From: Oricola indica
Lineage (GTDB): Bacteria > Pseudomonadota > Alphaproteobacteria > Rhizobiales > Rhizobiaceae
NCBI RefSeq assembly: GCF_019966595.1
Contig: NZ_JAINFJ010000003.1
Location: 124,001 to 188,000 of the forward strand
Length of the DNA: 64,000 nt
Direction of reading: 5' to 3'
The translations under genes were made by a program, and so were the position numbers. Below are positions 34,900 through 44,118 of the stretch, in pieces (position 1 is the stretch's first letter; each line of letters starts with the position of its first letter). The notes under the pieces were generated by a model. That model saw nothing but the letters and a program-made list of their open reading frames with translations. It made no database searches and was not told where the DNA came from.

Positions 34900-36792
34900 A
34901 TGCTGCAAATCTCCGATCTCACCTTCCGCATGATGGGCCGCCCGCTGTTCGAAGGCGCCACCGCCGTTGTTCCCGAGGGAATGAAGGTCGGTCTCGTCGG
35001 CCGCAACGGCACCGGCAAAACGACCCTGTTCAAGATGATGACGGGCGAGCTTTCTCCAGAAAGCGGCTCGATTGAATTGCCGAAAGGCCTGCGCATCGGC
35101 CAGGTGGCGCAGGAAGCGCCTGGAACGGAAGAGACGCTGCTCGAAGTGGTTCTGGCCGCCGATCGCGAACGAACCGCGCTTCTGGCCGAGGCGGAGACCG
35201 CGACGGATCCGGATCGTATCGCCGCGATCCATGTGCGCCTGAGCGATATCGACGCGCACTCGGCGGAGGCGCGCGCCGGTGCGATCCTGCACGGTCTGGG
35301 CTTCGACGCCGAAGCGCAATCCATGCCCTGCTCGTCATTTTCCGGCGGCTGGCGGATGCGCGTCGCGCTTGCCGCGGTTCTGTTTTCGCAACCCGACCTG
35401 CTGATGCTCGACGAGCCGACCAACTATCTCGACCTCGAGGGCACGTTGTGGCTGGAAAACTACGTCCAGCGCTATCCGCACACGGTCATCATCATCAGCC
35501 ACGACCGCGATCTGCTGAACTCGACCACCAATGCGATCCTACATCTGGAGCATCGCAAGCTTACATTCTATCGGGGCAATTACGATCAGTTCGCCCGCGC
35601 CCGGGCCGAGCGACTGATGCAGCAGACCAAGATGGCGGAAAAGCAGGCCGCCAAGCGCAAGCACATGGAAGCGTTCGTCGAACGTTTTCGCGCCAAGGCC
35701 TCGAAGGCGCGCCAAGCACAGAGCCGCCTGAAGGCGCTGGAAAAAATGGCGCAGGTCGATATCGCCATCGACAGCGACGTACAGCCGATCCGCCTCCCCT
35801 CGCCCGAACGCCAGCCGGCGTCGCCCATCATCGCCATGGAAGGCGTGAGCGCGGGCTATGTCGAGGGCAATCCGATATTGCAGCAGCTGAATTTGCGCAT
35901 CGATGCGGACGACCGCATCGCGCTTCTCGGCGCCAACGGCAACGGCAAGTCGACCTTCGCCAAGCTCGTGGCGAAGCGCCTCCCCGAGATGGGCGGCAAG
36001 GTGACTCGCGCCGACAAGCTGCGCATCGCGATGTTCGCGCAGCACCAGCTGGACGACCTCGTTCCCGAACATACGCCCTATGACCATGTGCGGGCGCTGA
36101 TGGCCGACCAGCCCGAAGCCAAGGTCAGGGCCCGTGTCGCGCAGATGGGCCTTGGCGGCGACCGCATGAACACCAAGGCAAGGGACCTTTCCGGCGGAGA
36201 GCGCGCACGGCTTCTGATCGGCCTCGTCACCTTCGACGCGCCGCACCTGCTGATCCTCGACGAACCGACCAACCATCTGGACATCGACAGCCGGTCGGCG
36301 CTGGCGGAAGCGCTCAACGACTACAAGGGCGCGGTTATCCTGATCAGCCACGACCGGCACCTGATCGAGGCCTGCGTCGAGCGCCTGTGGCTGGTCCATG
36401 ACGGGGCCGTCGAACCCTATGACGACGATCTGGAAGCCTATCGCAAGCTTATCCTGAAGGGCCCGGTCAAATCCGGCGGGACCGAAAACGGCGACGATCC
36501 GGCCACGCCATCGCTGTCCGGCAAGGAACGGCGCAAGCAGGCCGCGGCGCGGCGCAAGGAATACGCGCCGCTCAAGAAGAAGATCGCCGACTTCGAGAGC
36601 CGGATCGAGAAGGCGCAGAAAGAAATCCTCGCCATCGAGGCCGAGATGACAAAACCGGACGTCGCCAATGACGGCGACAAGGTGATCGAGCTCTCGAAGA
36701 AGCGATCCTATCTGGAAAGCAGGATCGCCGAATGGGAGGAGAACTGGATCGCCTGTACAGCCGAGTACGAGGAAGCGATGGCGGACGCCTGA
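34900..36792 (+). CDS. ABC-F family ATPase (Uup/EttA-type)
   Basis: 630 residues, soluble. Two nucleotide-binding domains: Walker A 'GRNGTGKTT' near 36 and 'GANGNGKST' near 345, each with a signature ('SFSGGWRMRV', 'DLSGGERARL') and Walker B with catalytic Glu ('LLMLDEPTNYLD', 'LLILDEPTNHLD'). The inter-domain linker is basic ('AKRKHMEAFVERFRAKASKARQAQSR'), as in ribosome-acting ABC-F proteins; a C-terminal charged coiled-coil (about 530-625) is like Uup. Acts on ribosomes or DNA-linked processes; exact role open. Ends one base before the stop of the convergent ceramidase-like gene. Confidence 0.92.
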   Translation: MLQISDLTFRMMGRPLFEGATAVVPEGMKVGLVGRNGTGKTTLFKMMTGELSPESGSIELPKGLRIGQVAQEAPGTEETLLEVVLAADRERTALLAEAETATDPDRIAAIHVRLSDIDAHSAEARAGAILHGLGFDAEAQSMPCSSFSGGWRMRVALAAVLFSQPDLLMLDEPTNYLDLEGTLWLENYVQRYPHTVIIISHDRDLLNSTTNAILHLEHRKLTFYRGNYDQFARARAERLMQQTKMAEKQAAKRKHMEAFVERFRAKASKARQAQSRLKALEKMAQVDIAIDSDVQPIRLPSPERQPASPIIAMEGVSAGYVEGNPILQQLNLRIDADDRIALLGANGNGKSTFAKLVAKRLPEMGGKVTRADKLRIAMFAQHQLDDLVPEHTPYDHVRALMADQPEAKVRARVAQMGLGGDRMNTKARDLSGGERARLLIGLVTFDAPHLLILDEPTNHLDIDSRSALAEALNDYKGAVILISHDRHLIEACVERLWLVHDGAVEPYDDDLEAYRKLILKGPVKSGGTENGDDPATPSLSGKERRKQAAARRKEYAPLKKKIADFESRIEKAQKEILAIEAEMTKPDVANDGDKVIELSKKRSYLESRIAEWEENWIACTAEYEEAMADA

Positions 36793-38145
36793 TCAGTCCG
36801 CCATGCTTCGCGCCAGCCGCGCGGCAAGGTCATTCAGATAGGGCCCGAGCCAGGGACCGTGGAAATTCAAGATGCGCGTTTCGTATTTCGCAGCGCCGAA
36901 AAAGTCGTCGTCACTGATCACGTATCCCAGATAGTCGCCATTGAAACTTGTCGGGATCACGGTCAGGCCCGTATCGCTCAAGCCGTCTGCAAGCCGGCCG
37001 GCGAGTTCTCCGGAGTAATCGCCGGGAAAGCCGATCAGCATCGCGGGTCCGATACGCAAGGCATGCAGATGCGAGTGGTCGGGAGCGACCCAGCGCGTCG
37101 ATAGCGGACTGAGCCGCAATGCTTTGGTTACGGGAACGCGGACAGGCGGCAGTTCGACCGGCAGATAGGCATTGGCGAGCGTCGCCGTCTGATCATACCC
37201 GGCTTCCTGGATCGGAGCGGTCAGCATATCGGCAAGGCGCTCGCCGACCTTGACCGCCATCTCTTCACGCGTCTCTGCGGCAGGGCGAAGCGCTGACGCG
37301 TCCCCCACGGAGCCGGCCGCGAACATGACATTGGTCGCGCCGGTCTCCGCCCTTACCCGGTCGACCAGGGCGCCCGGGTAATCGGCATTGATCGCATGGC
37401 TGTGGTGGCCGGCGACCGTGGCATGCGCGCCGAAACTGGCGAGCGCCACAATGGGCGGTCCATCCGGACGATCGAGCGGACGAAACAGGAGCGCGGATAG
37501 TTGATCGAAAGTGGCGCGCTTCCTGTCGATTCGGTTCCATTGGGTTCCAGTCGCCTCGACAGTGACGAGCGCGGTCTCCACCGGAACCAGTTCCGCACGC
37601 GATTGCGACACGGCGTCCGCGAGTTGCTGCGAAAGGCGTTTCGCATAGTCGGCGTCATAATTGCCGATGATGAGTTTTTCGAGCGGATGATCGGCCCATT
37701 GGCCTGGTCCGCCATGCGTGTGGGTGGCCGTAAAGAAGATTTCACCGGGTTCAAGACCGGCGTCGGCCAAGACCGCGCCTGCCAGTTCGTCATTCACGAG
37801 CAGAAGGTCGACCGCAAGGACGGTGACCTCAACGTCGCCGACAGCGAGGGTCAGAGCCCGGGCATAACAGCGCGAAAAGACCGAATCCGAAGCGAACGGT
37901 CTCCTGCCTGTAAAGCCAGCGAGTTGGTGTCCGACGGGAGGTGTAATCTCGACTTCGGCAAACCCCGCGCGAAGTCGGCCTGTCGCGGAAGCGGGCACAT
38001 CGAGCCGGCGAACGGTGTCCGAGAAATAACCGGCCTGTGCATAGGGGGTGTTGTCCGCCGGCCATGGACCGACAAAGATCAAAATGACCGGCAGAATGGA
38101 GAGCGGAAGCAGAAATCTGCGGCGCCGGTACCAAGGCTTCTTCAA
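36793..38145 (-). CDS. Membrane-anchored neutral/alkaline ceramidase-like protein
   Basis: 450 residues. One N-terminal membrane anchor (residues about 10-27) preceded by Arg/Lys. The remainder matches the neutral ceramidase N-domain: 'LRAGFAEVEITPPVGHQLAGF', metal-ligand 'FTATHTHGGPGQW', and later 'FGAHATVAGHHSHAINADYPG' with more His ligands. The family hydrolyses N-acyl sphingoid bases at membranes; many bacterial homologs have unknown substrates. The usual C-terminal immunoglobulin-like domain seems absent (length about 450 versus about 650). Predicted periplasmic side. Confidence 0.8.
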   Translation of the reverse strand: MKKPWYRRRRFLLPLSILPVILIFVGPWPADNTPYAQAGYFSDTVRRLDVPASATGRLRAGFAEVEITPPVGHQLAGFTGRRPFASDSVFSRCYARALTLAVGDVEVTVLAVDLLLVNDELAGAVLADAGLEPGEIFFTATHTHGGPGQWADHPLEKLIIGNYDADYAKRLSQQLADAVSQSRAELVPVETALVTVEATGTQWNRIDRKRATFDQLSALLFRPLDRPDGPPIVALASFGAHATVAGHHSHAINADYPGALVDRVRAETGATNVMFAAGSVGDASALRPAAETREEMAVKVGERLADMLTAPIQEAGYDQTATLANAYLPVELPPVRVPVTKALRLSPLSTRWVAPDHSHLHALRIGPAMLIGFPGDYSGELAGRLADGLSDTGLTVIPTSFNGDYLGYVISDDDFFGAAKYETRILNFHGPWLGPYLNDLAARLARSMAD

Positions 38146-38235
38146 GTTACGGCCCCTCTACTGCGGGTGCGAGGGTCTCTTGTATCGGGGCGTTCAGGCG
38201 AAAAGCAACATTGCGGGGCCGCCATGCGCGGGAGG

Positions 38236-38901
38236 TCACTCCTGATCGCCGCCCCTGCCCCATTTCATGGCGGGCTTGCTCTTTTCAGGTTCCGGTTCCG
38301 CCTGTCGATAACCGATGGAGGATGTCTTCGATGCTGGCGCAGCCGGCTGTGAACGCCTGCGCCGGCGGCGTCCCCCGAGCAGAAGCATGACGCCACCGAT
38401 GACGATCATCGTGAAGCCGATAGGACGGAGATCGTATGGGAAACCGCCCATATTGCCCTGAAGGATCAAGTCAGCCGACAGAACAGGCAGATTGTCGAAA
38501 TCGCCCGGCTTGAGCGTGAACGTGTAATCGCCCGGCAGGATATCATCGATCGTCACGACCTCGGCCAGCAGGTTTCCGTTGTCCAGGTGCAATGCGGATT
38601 TCGACGAAAACAGGATGGGAGTGGAATGGAAGAGCCCGCGCCGGTCCTCGATGTCGAGGATCATCCTCGATTCCCGATAAGCATTATAAGCATCGGCGGG
38701 GATCACGACCTCCACCGACACGGCAATGGGACCGTCATCGTTCGCGATATAGACGGAGGCCGGACTGGATCCATCCGTGGATGAAAAGATCGTGTAGCGT
38801 CCGATCTCGAAACCGCCCGGGCGAATGTCGAAAAACTGTCCGCCGAACGCCGCCACCGAACCGGCGAGCAGGATGATCAGCCCGAGAAACCGCATGAACA
38901 C
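38236..38901 (-). CDS. Membrane protein of unknown function
   Basis: 221 residues. N-terminal hydrophobic segment (residues 4-22), a beta-rich extracytoplasmic region (about 25-165), then a second membrane segment ('IGFTMIVIGGVMLLLGG') followed immediately by Arg-rich cytoplasmic residues and a Pro/Glu/Lys tail. It lies 6 bases downstream of the methyltransferase gene, in the same holC/pepA run. I recognise no family. First ATG (38901) or third codon ATG both possible. Confidence 0.65.
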   Translation of the reverse strand: MFMRFLGLIILLAGSVAAFGGQFFDIRPGGFEIGRYTIFSSTDGSSPASVYIANDDGPIAVSVEVVIPADAYNAYRESRMILDIEDRRGLFHSTPILFSSKSALHLDNGNLLAEVVTIDDILPGDYTFTLKPGDFDNLPVLSADLILQGNMGGFPYDLRPIGFTMIVIGGVMLLLGGRRRRRRSQPAAPASKTSSIGYRQAEPEPEKSKPAMKWGRGGDQE

Positions 38902-38907
38902 CTCCGC

Positions 38908-39612
38908 CTAGACGCGCTTGCGCCACTCGCTGAATGCATTCGGGATCTTGCGTCCGTGCCGCGACAGGTGGAACAGGTCCTCGTGAACCAATTCAAATCC
39001 CAGGCCTTCAAACAGGCGCAATTGCTGCTCCTCCAGCGGCCAGGGCGGACCATCGACATGTGCACCGTCGGGCCTGTATCGGGCATAGATCAGGAGCGTT
39101 CCGCCCGGCCGGACGAGCCCGGCGACCGCAGCGGCAGTCCGATCCAGCATGGACGGGTGCAACGACTGCAGCGTGTAGCACTCATTGACCAGATCGAACG
39201 CTCCCTTCCACTCAGGAGGCAGTTCGAACAGGTCCGCTGTGCGATATTCCACGGGCGAATCCGGGAAGCGCTTCCGCGCCCAGCGAATGGCCTGTTCGGA
39301 CAGATCGAACCCGGTCGTCACATAGCCGGCTTCGGCTAGCGCTTCGGCGTTGTCGCCCAGCCCGCACGCGACATCGACGGCGGTCGCGACGCCGTCGCCC
39401 TTGTGGCGCAGAAGCCATTCGTGAAGCTTCGCCTTGGCAGCCAGGTCGGCCCACGGCACCATGCCGGGATCGCCCTCCGCGCGACGATAGACTTCCTTGA
39501 AGAATTCGTGGCGTTCGGACTGCGTGTGCGCGCTGTCGCGATCGAGTGAATCGACCGCTTCCCTGTTCGCCGCCTGGCGTGCCCGGAGGTCCCGGTTTTC
39601 GTCCCCGTTCAT
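38908..39612 (-). CDS. Class I SAM-dependent methyltransferase
   Basis: 234 residues. SAM loop 'VDVACGLGDNAEAL' near 79-90, 'FDLSEQAIRWARKRF' for the acidic loop, 'DLVNECYTLQSL' for motif IV. Small-molecule type, substrate unknown. Its ATG overlaps the holC stop (ATGA), so expression is tied to holC. Confidence 0.88.
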   Translation of the reverse strand: MNGDENRDLRARQAANREAVDSLDRDSAHTQSERHEFFKEVYRRAEGDPGMVPWADLAAKAKLHEWLLRHKGDGVATAVDVACGLGDNAEALAEAGYVTTGFDLSEQAIRWARKRFPDSPVEYRTADLFELPPEWKGAFDLVNECYTLQSLHPSMLDRTAAAVAGLVRPGGTLLIYARYRPDGAHVDGPPWPLEEQQLRLFEGLGFELVHEDLFHLSRHGRKIPNAFSEWRKRV

Positions 39613-40061
39613 GCCTTCTTCTCCCAGCCTCCGCCGGCGTTCTGCTGATAGTAGGACAGAGTGTGGCCGGCCGCTTTCAGCTCTTTCCAGTTTCCGCGTG
39701 CCGCGTCGAGCGCCTGTTCGTCGAGGCCGTCGAACATCAGGACAACCCGCTCATAGGCTGTCACATCGTCCGGCGGCGATGCGCCATCGACGAGGAAGCG
39801 GATATGCGACCCGTTCACATTGTCCGGCGTGACGGTGAGAAAGACCGGTTGGTCGGCCGGCCTCTCGTCGCCGTCGCGGCCATGCGGCAGGAATGTTTCG
39901 GGGCGATAGGACCACAAATGCAAATCCAGCGCATCGCGTTTTTCAGCCGCCGATGTCTGGATCGAGGCTCTCCACCCCCTGCCGACCGACTTCTCGACGA
40001 GCGTCGGCAACGCCTCTTCGAGGGGCGATTCGGTCAGGTGGTAGAAGAAGATCTCGGCCAT
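39609..40061 (-). CDS. holC: DNA polymerase III subunit chi
   Basis: 150 residues. Begins with 'MAEIFFYHLTESPLEEALP', then 'RALDLHLW'-like 'RDALDLHLWSYRPETFLPHG', 'QPVFLT' and 'VLMFDGLDEQALDAAR', the standard chi signatures. Links the clamp loader to SSB. Lies 9 bases after pepA and overlaps the methyltransferase; pepA-holC adjacency is widely conserved. Confidence 0.94.
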   Translation of the reverse strand: MAEIFFYHLTESPLEEALPTLVEKSVGRGWRASIQTSAAEKRDALDLHLWSYRPETFLPHGRDGDERPADQPVFLTVTPDNVNGSHIRFLVDGASPPDDVTAYERVVLMFDGLDEQALDAARGNWKELKAAGHTLSYYQQNAGGGWEKKA

Positions 40062-40070
40062 CCGGCGCGG

Positions 40071-41567
40071 TCAGCCCTCGTAGTGGTCGGCGACCAGTCG
40101 ATCCAGCAGCCGCACGCCGTATCCGGAGCCCCAGGACTGGTTCGTGTCGCTCGCCGGCGACGCCATGGCCGTACCGGCAATGTCGAGATGGCTCCACGGC
40201 ACGTCGCCGACAAAACGCTTCAGGAACTGCGCCGCCGTAATCGATCCGGCGTGGCGGCTGCCGACATTCTTCATGTCGGCAAACCTGGAGTCGATCATCT
40301 TGTCGTATTCGGGGCCCATCGGCATGCGCCAGACGCGATCGCCAGTCACCTCGCCCGCTTCGAACAACTGATCCGCGAGTTCGTCGTCATTGGCGAACAT
40401 GCCGGCGCGGTTCTGCCCCAGCGCGATCAGGATTGCGCCTGTGAGGGTCGCGAGGTTGATCATGAATTTCGGCTTGTAGGTTTCCTTGCAGTACCAAAGC
40501 GCGTCGCACAGGACGAGCCTGCCCTCGGCGTCGGTGTTGATGACTTCGATCGTCTGGCCCGACATGGAGGTGACGATGTCGCCCGGACGCTGGGCATTGC
40601 CGTCCGGCATGTTTTCGACCAGCCCGATGATACCGATGACGTTGGCCTTCGCCTTGCGCGCCGCCAGTGCATGCATCAGCCCCGTAACGGCGGCGGCTCC
40701 GCCCATATCGCCCTTCATGTCCTCCATACCGCCGGCAGGCTTGATGGAGATGCCGCCGGTATCGAACACCACGCCCTTGCCGATAAAGGCGACGGGCTTG
40801 TCCTTGGCCTTGCCGCCTTTCCAGTGCATCACGGCGAGCCGTGGCGGACGGACCGAGCCCTGCGCGACGCCGAGCAGCGCGCCCATGCCGAGCTTCTTCA
40901 TTTCCTTTTCGGTCAGAATCTCCACCTCGACACCAAGCGCGGACAGCGCCTCGGCACGAGCGGCAAACTCCACCGGGCCGAGAATGTTGGCCGGCTCGTT
41001 GACCAGATCCCGCGCGAGCATGATGCCACGCGCGATCCCCTCGGCGGTCTGCCACGCCTTCTTGCAGGCGGACGATTTGTCGCTCATCAGCGTGACCTTT
41101 TGCGCGGAAGGCTTTTCGTCCTTTTCGTCGCCGTCCTTTTTCACGGTCTTGTACTTGTCGAAATCATAGGCGCGCAGCAGCATGCCCTGGGCGAAATCCG
41201 CCGCGGCTTCCGGCGAGATATCGACGCCGTCGCATTCGAGCAGAACGGAAACGTTCTTTTCCGACGCCGTCTTCGCGCGCACGGTGCCGCCAAGCGCCGT
41301 CCAGTCGGACGGCTTGATTGCATCGGCATCGCCGATACCGACGATCAGGATCCTGTCGACCGGAGAACCGGCGGGCGCGACGATATCGACAACCGATTTC
41401 GCCTTGCCGTCGAATTTCGAAATATCGATCGCCTTGGCGATGACGCCGGAAGGATCGACCTCCTCCGCCATTGCCGGCGGTTTTCCGCCCTTGGCAACCA
41501 GAAACACGGCGGCGCCCTTTTTCGGCGCGGTTGATTTTGCGAAGGTGAAAGTCGGATGAACGGTCAT
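40071..41567 (-). CDS. pepA: Leucyl aminopeptidase (family M17)
   Basis: 498 residues from the ATG at 41567 (GCAGGA 6 bases upstream); earlier ATG lacks a ribosome site. Metal-binding and catalytic signature '[14 protein letters not shown]' near 340, '[23 protein letters not shown]' and '[14 protein letters not shown]' visible. Cytosolic hexameric zinc/manganese exopeptidase. Divergent from lptF across 279 bases. Confidence 0.96.
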   Translation of the reverse strand: MTVHPTFTFAKSTAPKKGAAVFLVAKGGKPPAMAEEVDPSGVIAKAIDISKFDGKAKSVVDIVAPAGSPVDRILIVGIGDADAIKPSDWTALGGTVRAKTASEKNVSVLLECDGVDISPEAAADFAQGMLLRAYDFDKYKTVKKDGDEKDEKPSAQKVTLMSDKSSACKKAWQTAEGIARGIMLARDLVNEPANILGPVEFAARAEALSALGVEVEILTEKEMKKLGMGALLGVAQGSVRPPRLAVMHWKGGKAKDKPVAFIGKGVVFDTGGISIKPAGGMEDMKGDMGGAAAVTGLMHALAARKAKANVIGIIGLVENMPDGNAQRPGDIVTSMSGQTIEVINTDAEGRLVLCDALWYCKETYKPKFMINLATLTGAILIALGQNRAGMFANDDELADQLFEAGEVTGDRVWRMPMGPEYDKMIDSRFADMKNVGSRHAGSITAAQFLKRFVGDVPWSHLDIAGTAMASPASDTNQSWGSGYGVRLLDRLVADHYEG

Positions 41568-41846
41568 GGAAATCCTGCAGGGTTGCGGCAATGTCGAAGA
41601 CGCTCACGAAAAGCTTACAAGCGCGCGTGCGTCCACTCTTGATTTTGGTGTTCGCTGTGGCGATAGCAAGGGCACGCGCCTGCGGCAACGTTCTATTAAC
41701 CAAGTCCCTTCGCAAAAAATTCAGCACGCGGGGCTTTATTGTTAATGAAGCATTGCGGAAGGCCGGACCTTTTTATCGACTTCACCGAGGCTCATGACGA
41801 CGCGCAGTGAAGTGGCCAGCGCAGCCAAGACCCGAGGACATGCGTC

Positions 41847-43028
41847 TTGAATATCCTGCAGCGCTATATCTTTCGCCGGGTTGTTGTCCTCAGCATCGCC
41901 TCCTTCGTCGCGGTGTTGATCGTCGTGTGGGTAACGCAGATCCTTTCGCGGATCGACTTCGCGATCGTTACGGGCGCTTCGCTCGCCGCCTTCTTCAGGG
42001 CTGTCGTACTGATGACACCGGCGCTGGTCGGGATGATCCTGCCGATTTCGATCGTCATCGGCATGGTGCAGGTGCTCAACACGATGAATGCGGATTCGGA
42101 GATGCCGGTCATTTCGTCTGCCGGCATGTCGCGGATGATGGTCGCCAAACCCATTCTCGTGACGTCGGCCATCGCGAGCATTCTGGTTCTGCTGTCCAGC
42201 CATTTCGTCGAGCCGCAATCGCTGCGCGGGCTCCGCAACGCGCTGGTCTCGATGCGCACCGATCTCGTCTCGAACTTCCTGCGGGAAGGCACATTCACGA
42301 AGCTCGACGAGAACCTGACGATCTATATCGACAGGAACCTGCCCGGGAACGTCCTGTCCGGCATCATGGTGTCGGACACCAGGGATCCGGCGACCGAACT
42401 CATCTACTATGCACAGACCGGTGTCGTGACGGAGATCGACGGGAACGATGTGGTTGTCATGACCAACGGCCAAATTCACCGTGAGAACGTGAAGGACGGT
42501 TCCGTGTCCGTTATCCGTTTCAATTCCTATGCGATATCGCTGTCACAATTCGGCTCGACCGCGACCACAGCGTCGTACTATCCGCCGATGGAGCATGACA
42601 CAATCGAACTGCTCAATCCGGATCCGGAGAGCTATTACGCAAAGAAAACGCCGGACTGGCTGCGCACGGAATTTCACAGGCGCATGACAGACTGGCTCCA
42701 TCCGATCCTGTACGGCCTCATCGCGCTCGTTGTTGCCGGACAGACGCGGTCACATCGCCAGAACAGCTTCAACACCTTCTTCCTCGCTGTCGGCGCAACC
42801 CTTCTTTACAAGGGTGCGGCCTACGCCGCCTACGGGGTCGCGCGTCACGACAGCGGACTGGCGTGGACACTCTATGCGATACCGCTTGGCGGGATCGTAT
42901 TGTCGGCAGGGATGTATCTGAACGGCATAACCGTTGCCGCGCCCGACTGGATCGGCCGGGTGGCGACAGAGCTTTTCGAGGCAGTCCGGCGGTTCCGGAT
43001 CCGTCACGCACGGGCAAGGACGACGTGA
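41847..43028 (+). CDS. lptF: LPS export permease LptF
   Basis: 393 residues. Inner-membrane half of the LptB2FG ABC exporter that lifts LPS to the periplasmic bridge. 'MNILQRYIFRRVVVLSIASF' at the start, six membrane segments with a large periplasmic beta-jellyroll between the third and fourth (about 125-265). Start is TTG at 41847, with GAGG about 10 bases upstream; no ATG precedes the first helix. lptG follows after 4 bases. Confidence 0.93.
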   Translation: MNILQRYIFRRVVVLSIASFVAVLIVVWVTQILSRIDFAIVTGASLAAFFRAVVLMTPALVGMILPISIVIGMVQVLNTMNADSEMPVISSAGMSRMMVAKPILVTSAIASILVLLSSHFVEPQSLRGLRNALVSMRTDLVSNFLREGTFTKLDENLTIYIDRNLPGNVLSGIMVSDTRDPATELIYYAQTGVVTEIDGNDVVVMTNGQIHRENVKDGSVSVIRFNSYAISLSQFGSTATTASYYPPMEHDTIELLNPDPESYYAKKTPDWLRTEFHRRMTDWLHPILYGLIALVVAGQTRSHRQNSFNTFFLAVGATLLYKGAAYAAYGVARHDSGLAWTLYAIPLGGIVLSAGMYLNGITVAAPDWIGRVATELFEAVRRFRIRHARARTT

Positions 43029-43032
43029 CGAA

Positions 43033-44118
43033 ATGGGGGGCACGCTTCGTTCATATTTCTTCTTCAAGGCGCTGAACATGATCCTGCTGTTCATGCTTGG
43101 CGTGATCGCGCTCGCCTTCCTGATCGATTTCACCGAATTCTCGAACCGCACGGGCAATCTGCCGCAATACAGCGTCGCGACGGCTCTCATGCTTTCGGTT
43201 TTCCGGATGCCTTACATCGTGCAGGTCGCCCTGCCCTTCATCGTGCTCTTCGCGACGACCGCGATGCTCATGCTCATGAACCGGAAATACGAGCTCGTCG
43301 TCGCCCGGTCGGTCGGCGTCTCGGCGTGGCAGTTCCTGTTTCCGGTGATGGCGGCGGCGCTGGTGATCGGGATTTTCACGATCACCGTCATCAATCCGGC
43401 CGGCACGCATGGGTTTTCCTACGCCAATGCGGTCGAGGGCGAGTGGCGCGCGAGACCGTCGAAAGGCCTGCTCAACCAGGAGAGGCCCTGGCTGAGGCAG
43501 GCACAGGACGATGGCGGCAGCATGCTGATCGGAGCGACCCGCGCCACACCGGAGGGCGCGACACTCTACGAGGCCGTCTTCCTGGATATCGATGCAGACC
43601 ACATCATGCGCCGGCGCATCGACGCGGCTACAGCGAGACTGGAAGACGGACGATGGGTCCTCGACGATGTCACGATCAGCAGGGCCGGCCGGTCGGAGAA
43701 GCAGGAGCGGATGGAAATCCCCACGGCGCTCAATATCGCCGTCATCAAGGAAGCACTGGTTCCTCCCGAAATGATCTCGATCTATGAACTGGGCGGGCAA
43801 ATCGAGGCCGCAAACTCCTTTGGCGTATCGGCCTACCCCTTCCGGATGCAGTTCCATTCGCTCATCGCGATGCCTGCGCTGCTGGTGACGATGTCGCTGG
43901 TCGCAGCCACCGTATCGCTTCGGTTCGTGCGATCCGGCCAGTCCTCGACCATGATTCTGACTGGCATGGGTGCCGGCTTCGTGCTTTATGTTTTAACAGC
44001 GGTCACGAAATCTTTCGGGAGTTCGGGACAAATTCCCCCGGTCCTGGCCGCATGGCTGCCGGTAGCGGTTGCGACTCTCTTCGGCGTCGCGTATTTGCTT
44101 CATCGGGAGGACGGGTAG
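43033..44118 (+). CDS. lptG: LPS export permease LptG
   Basis: 361 residues, paralog of LptF and its partner. 'SYFFFKALNMILLFMLGVIALAFLIDF' is the first helix; periplasmic domain about 120-250; three C-terminal helices. ATG at 43033 gives the family-typical start; the TAG overlaps the GTG start of lptD by one base (TAGTG). Confidence 0.93.
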   Translation: MGGTLRSYFFFKALNMILLFMLGVIALAFLIDFTEFSNRTGNLPQYSVATALMLSVFRMPYIVQVALPFIVLFATTAMLMLMNRKYELVVARSVGVSAWQFLFPVMAAALVIGIFTITVINPAGTHGFSYANAVEGEWRARPSKGLLNQERPWLRQAQDDGGSMLIGATRATPEGATLYEAVFLDIDADHIMRRRIDAATARLEDGRWVLDDVTISRAGRSEKQERMEIPTALNIAVIKEALVPPEMISIYELGGQIEAANSFGVSAYPFRMQFHSLIAMPALLVTMSLVAATVSLRFVRSGQSSTMILTGMGAGFVLYVLTAVTKSFGSSGQIPPVLAAWLPVAVATLFGVAYLLHREDG

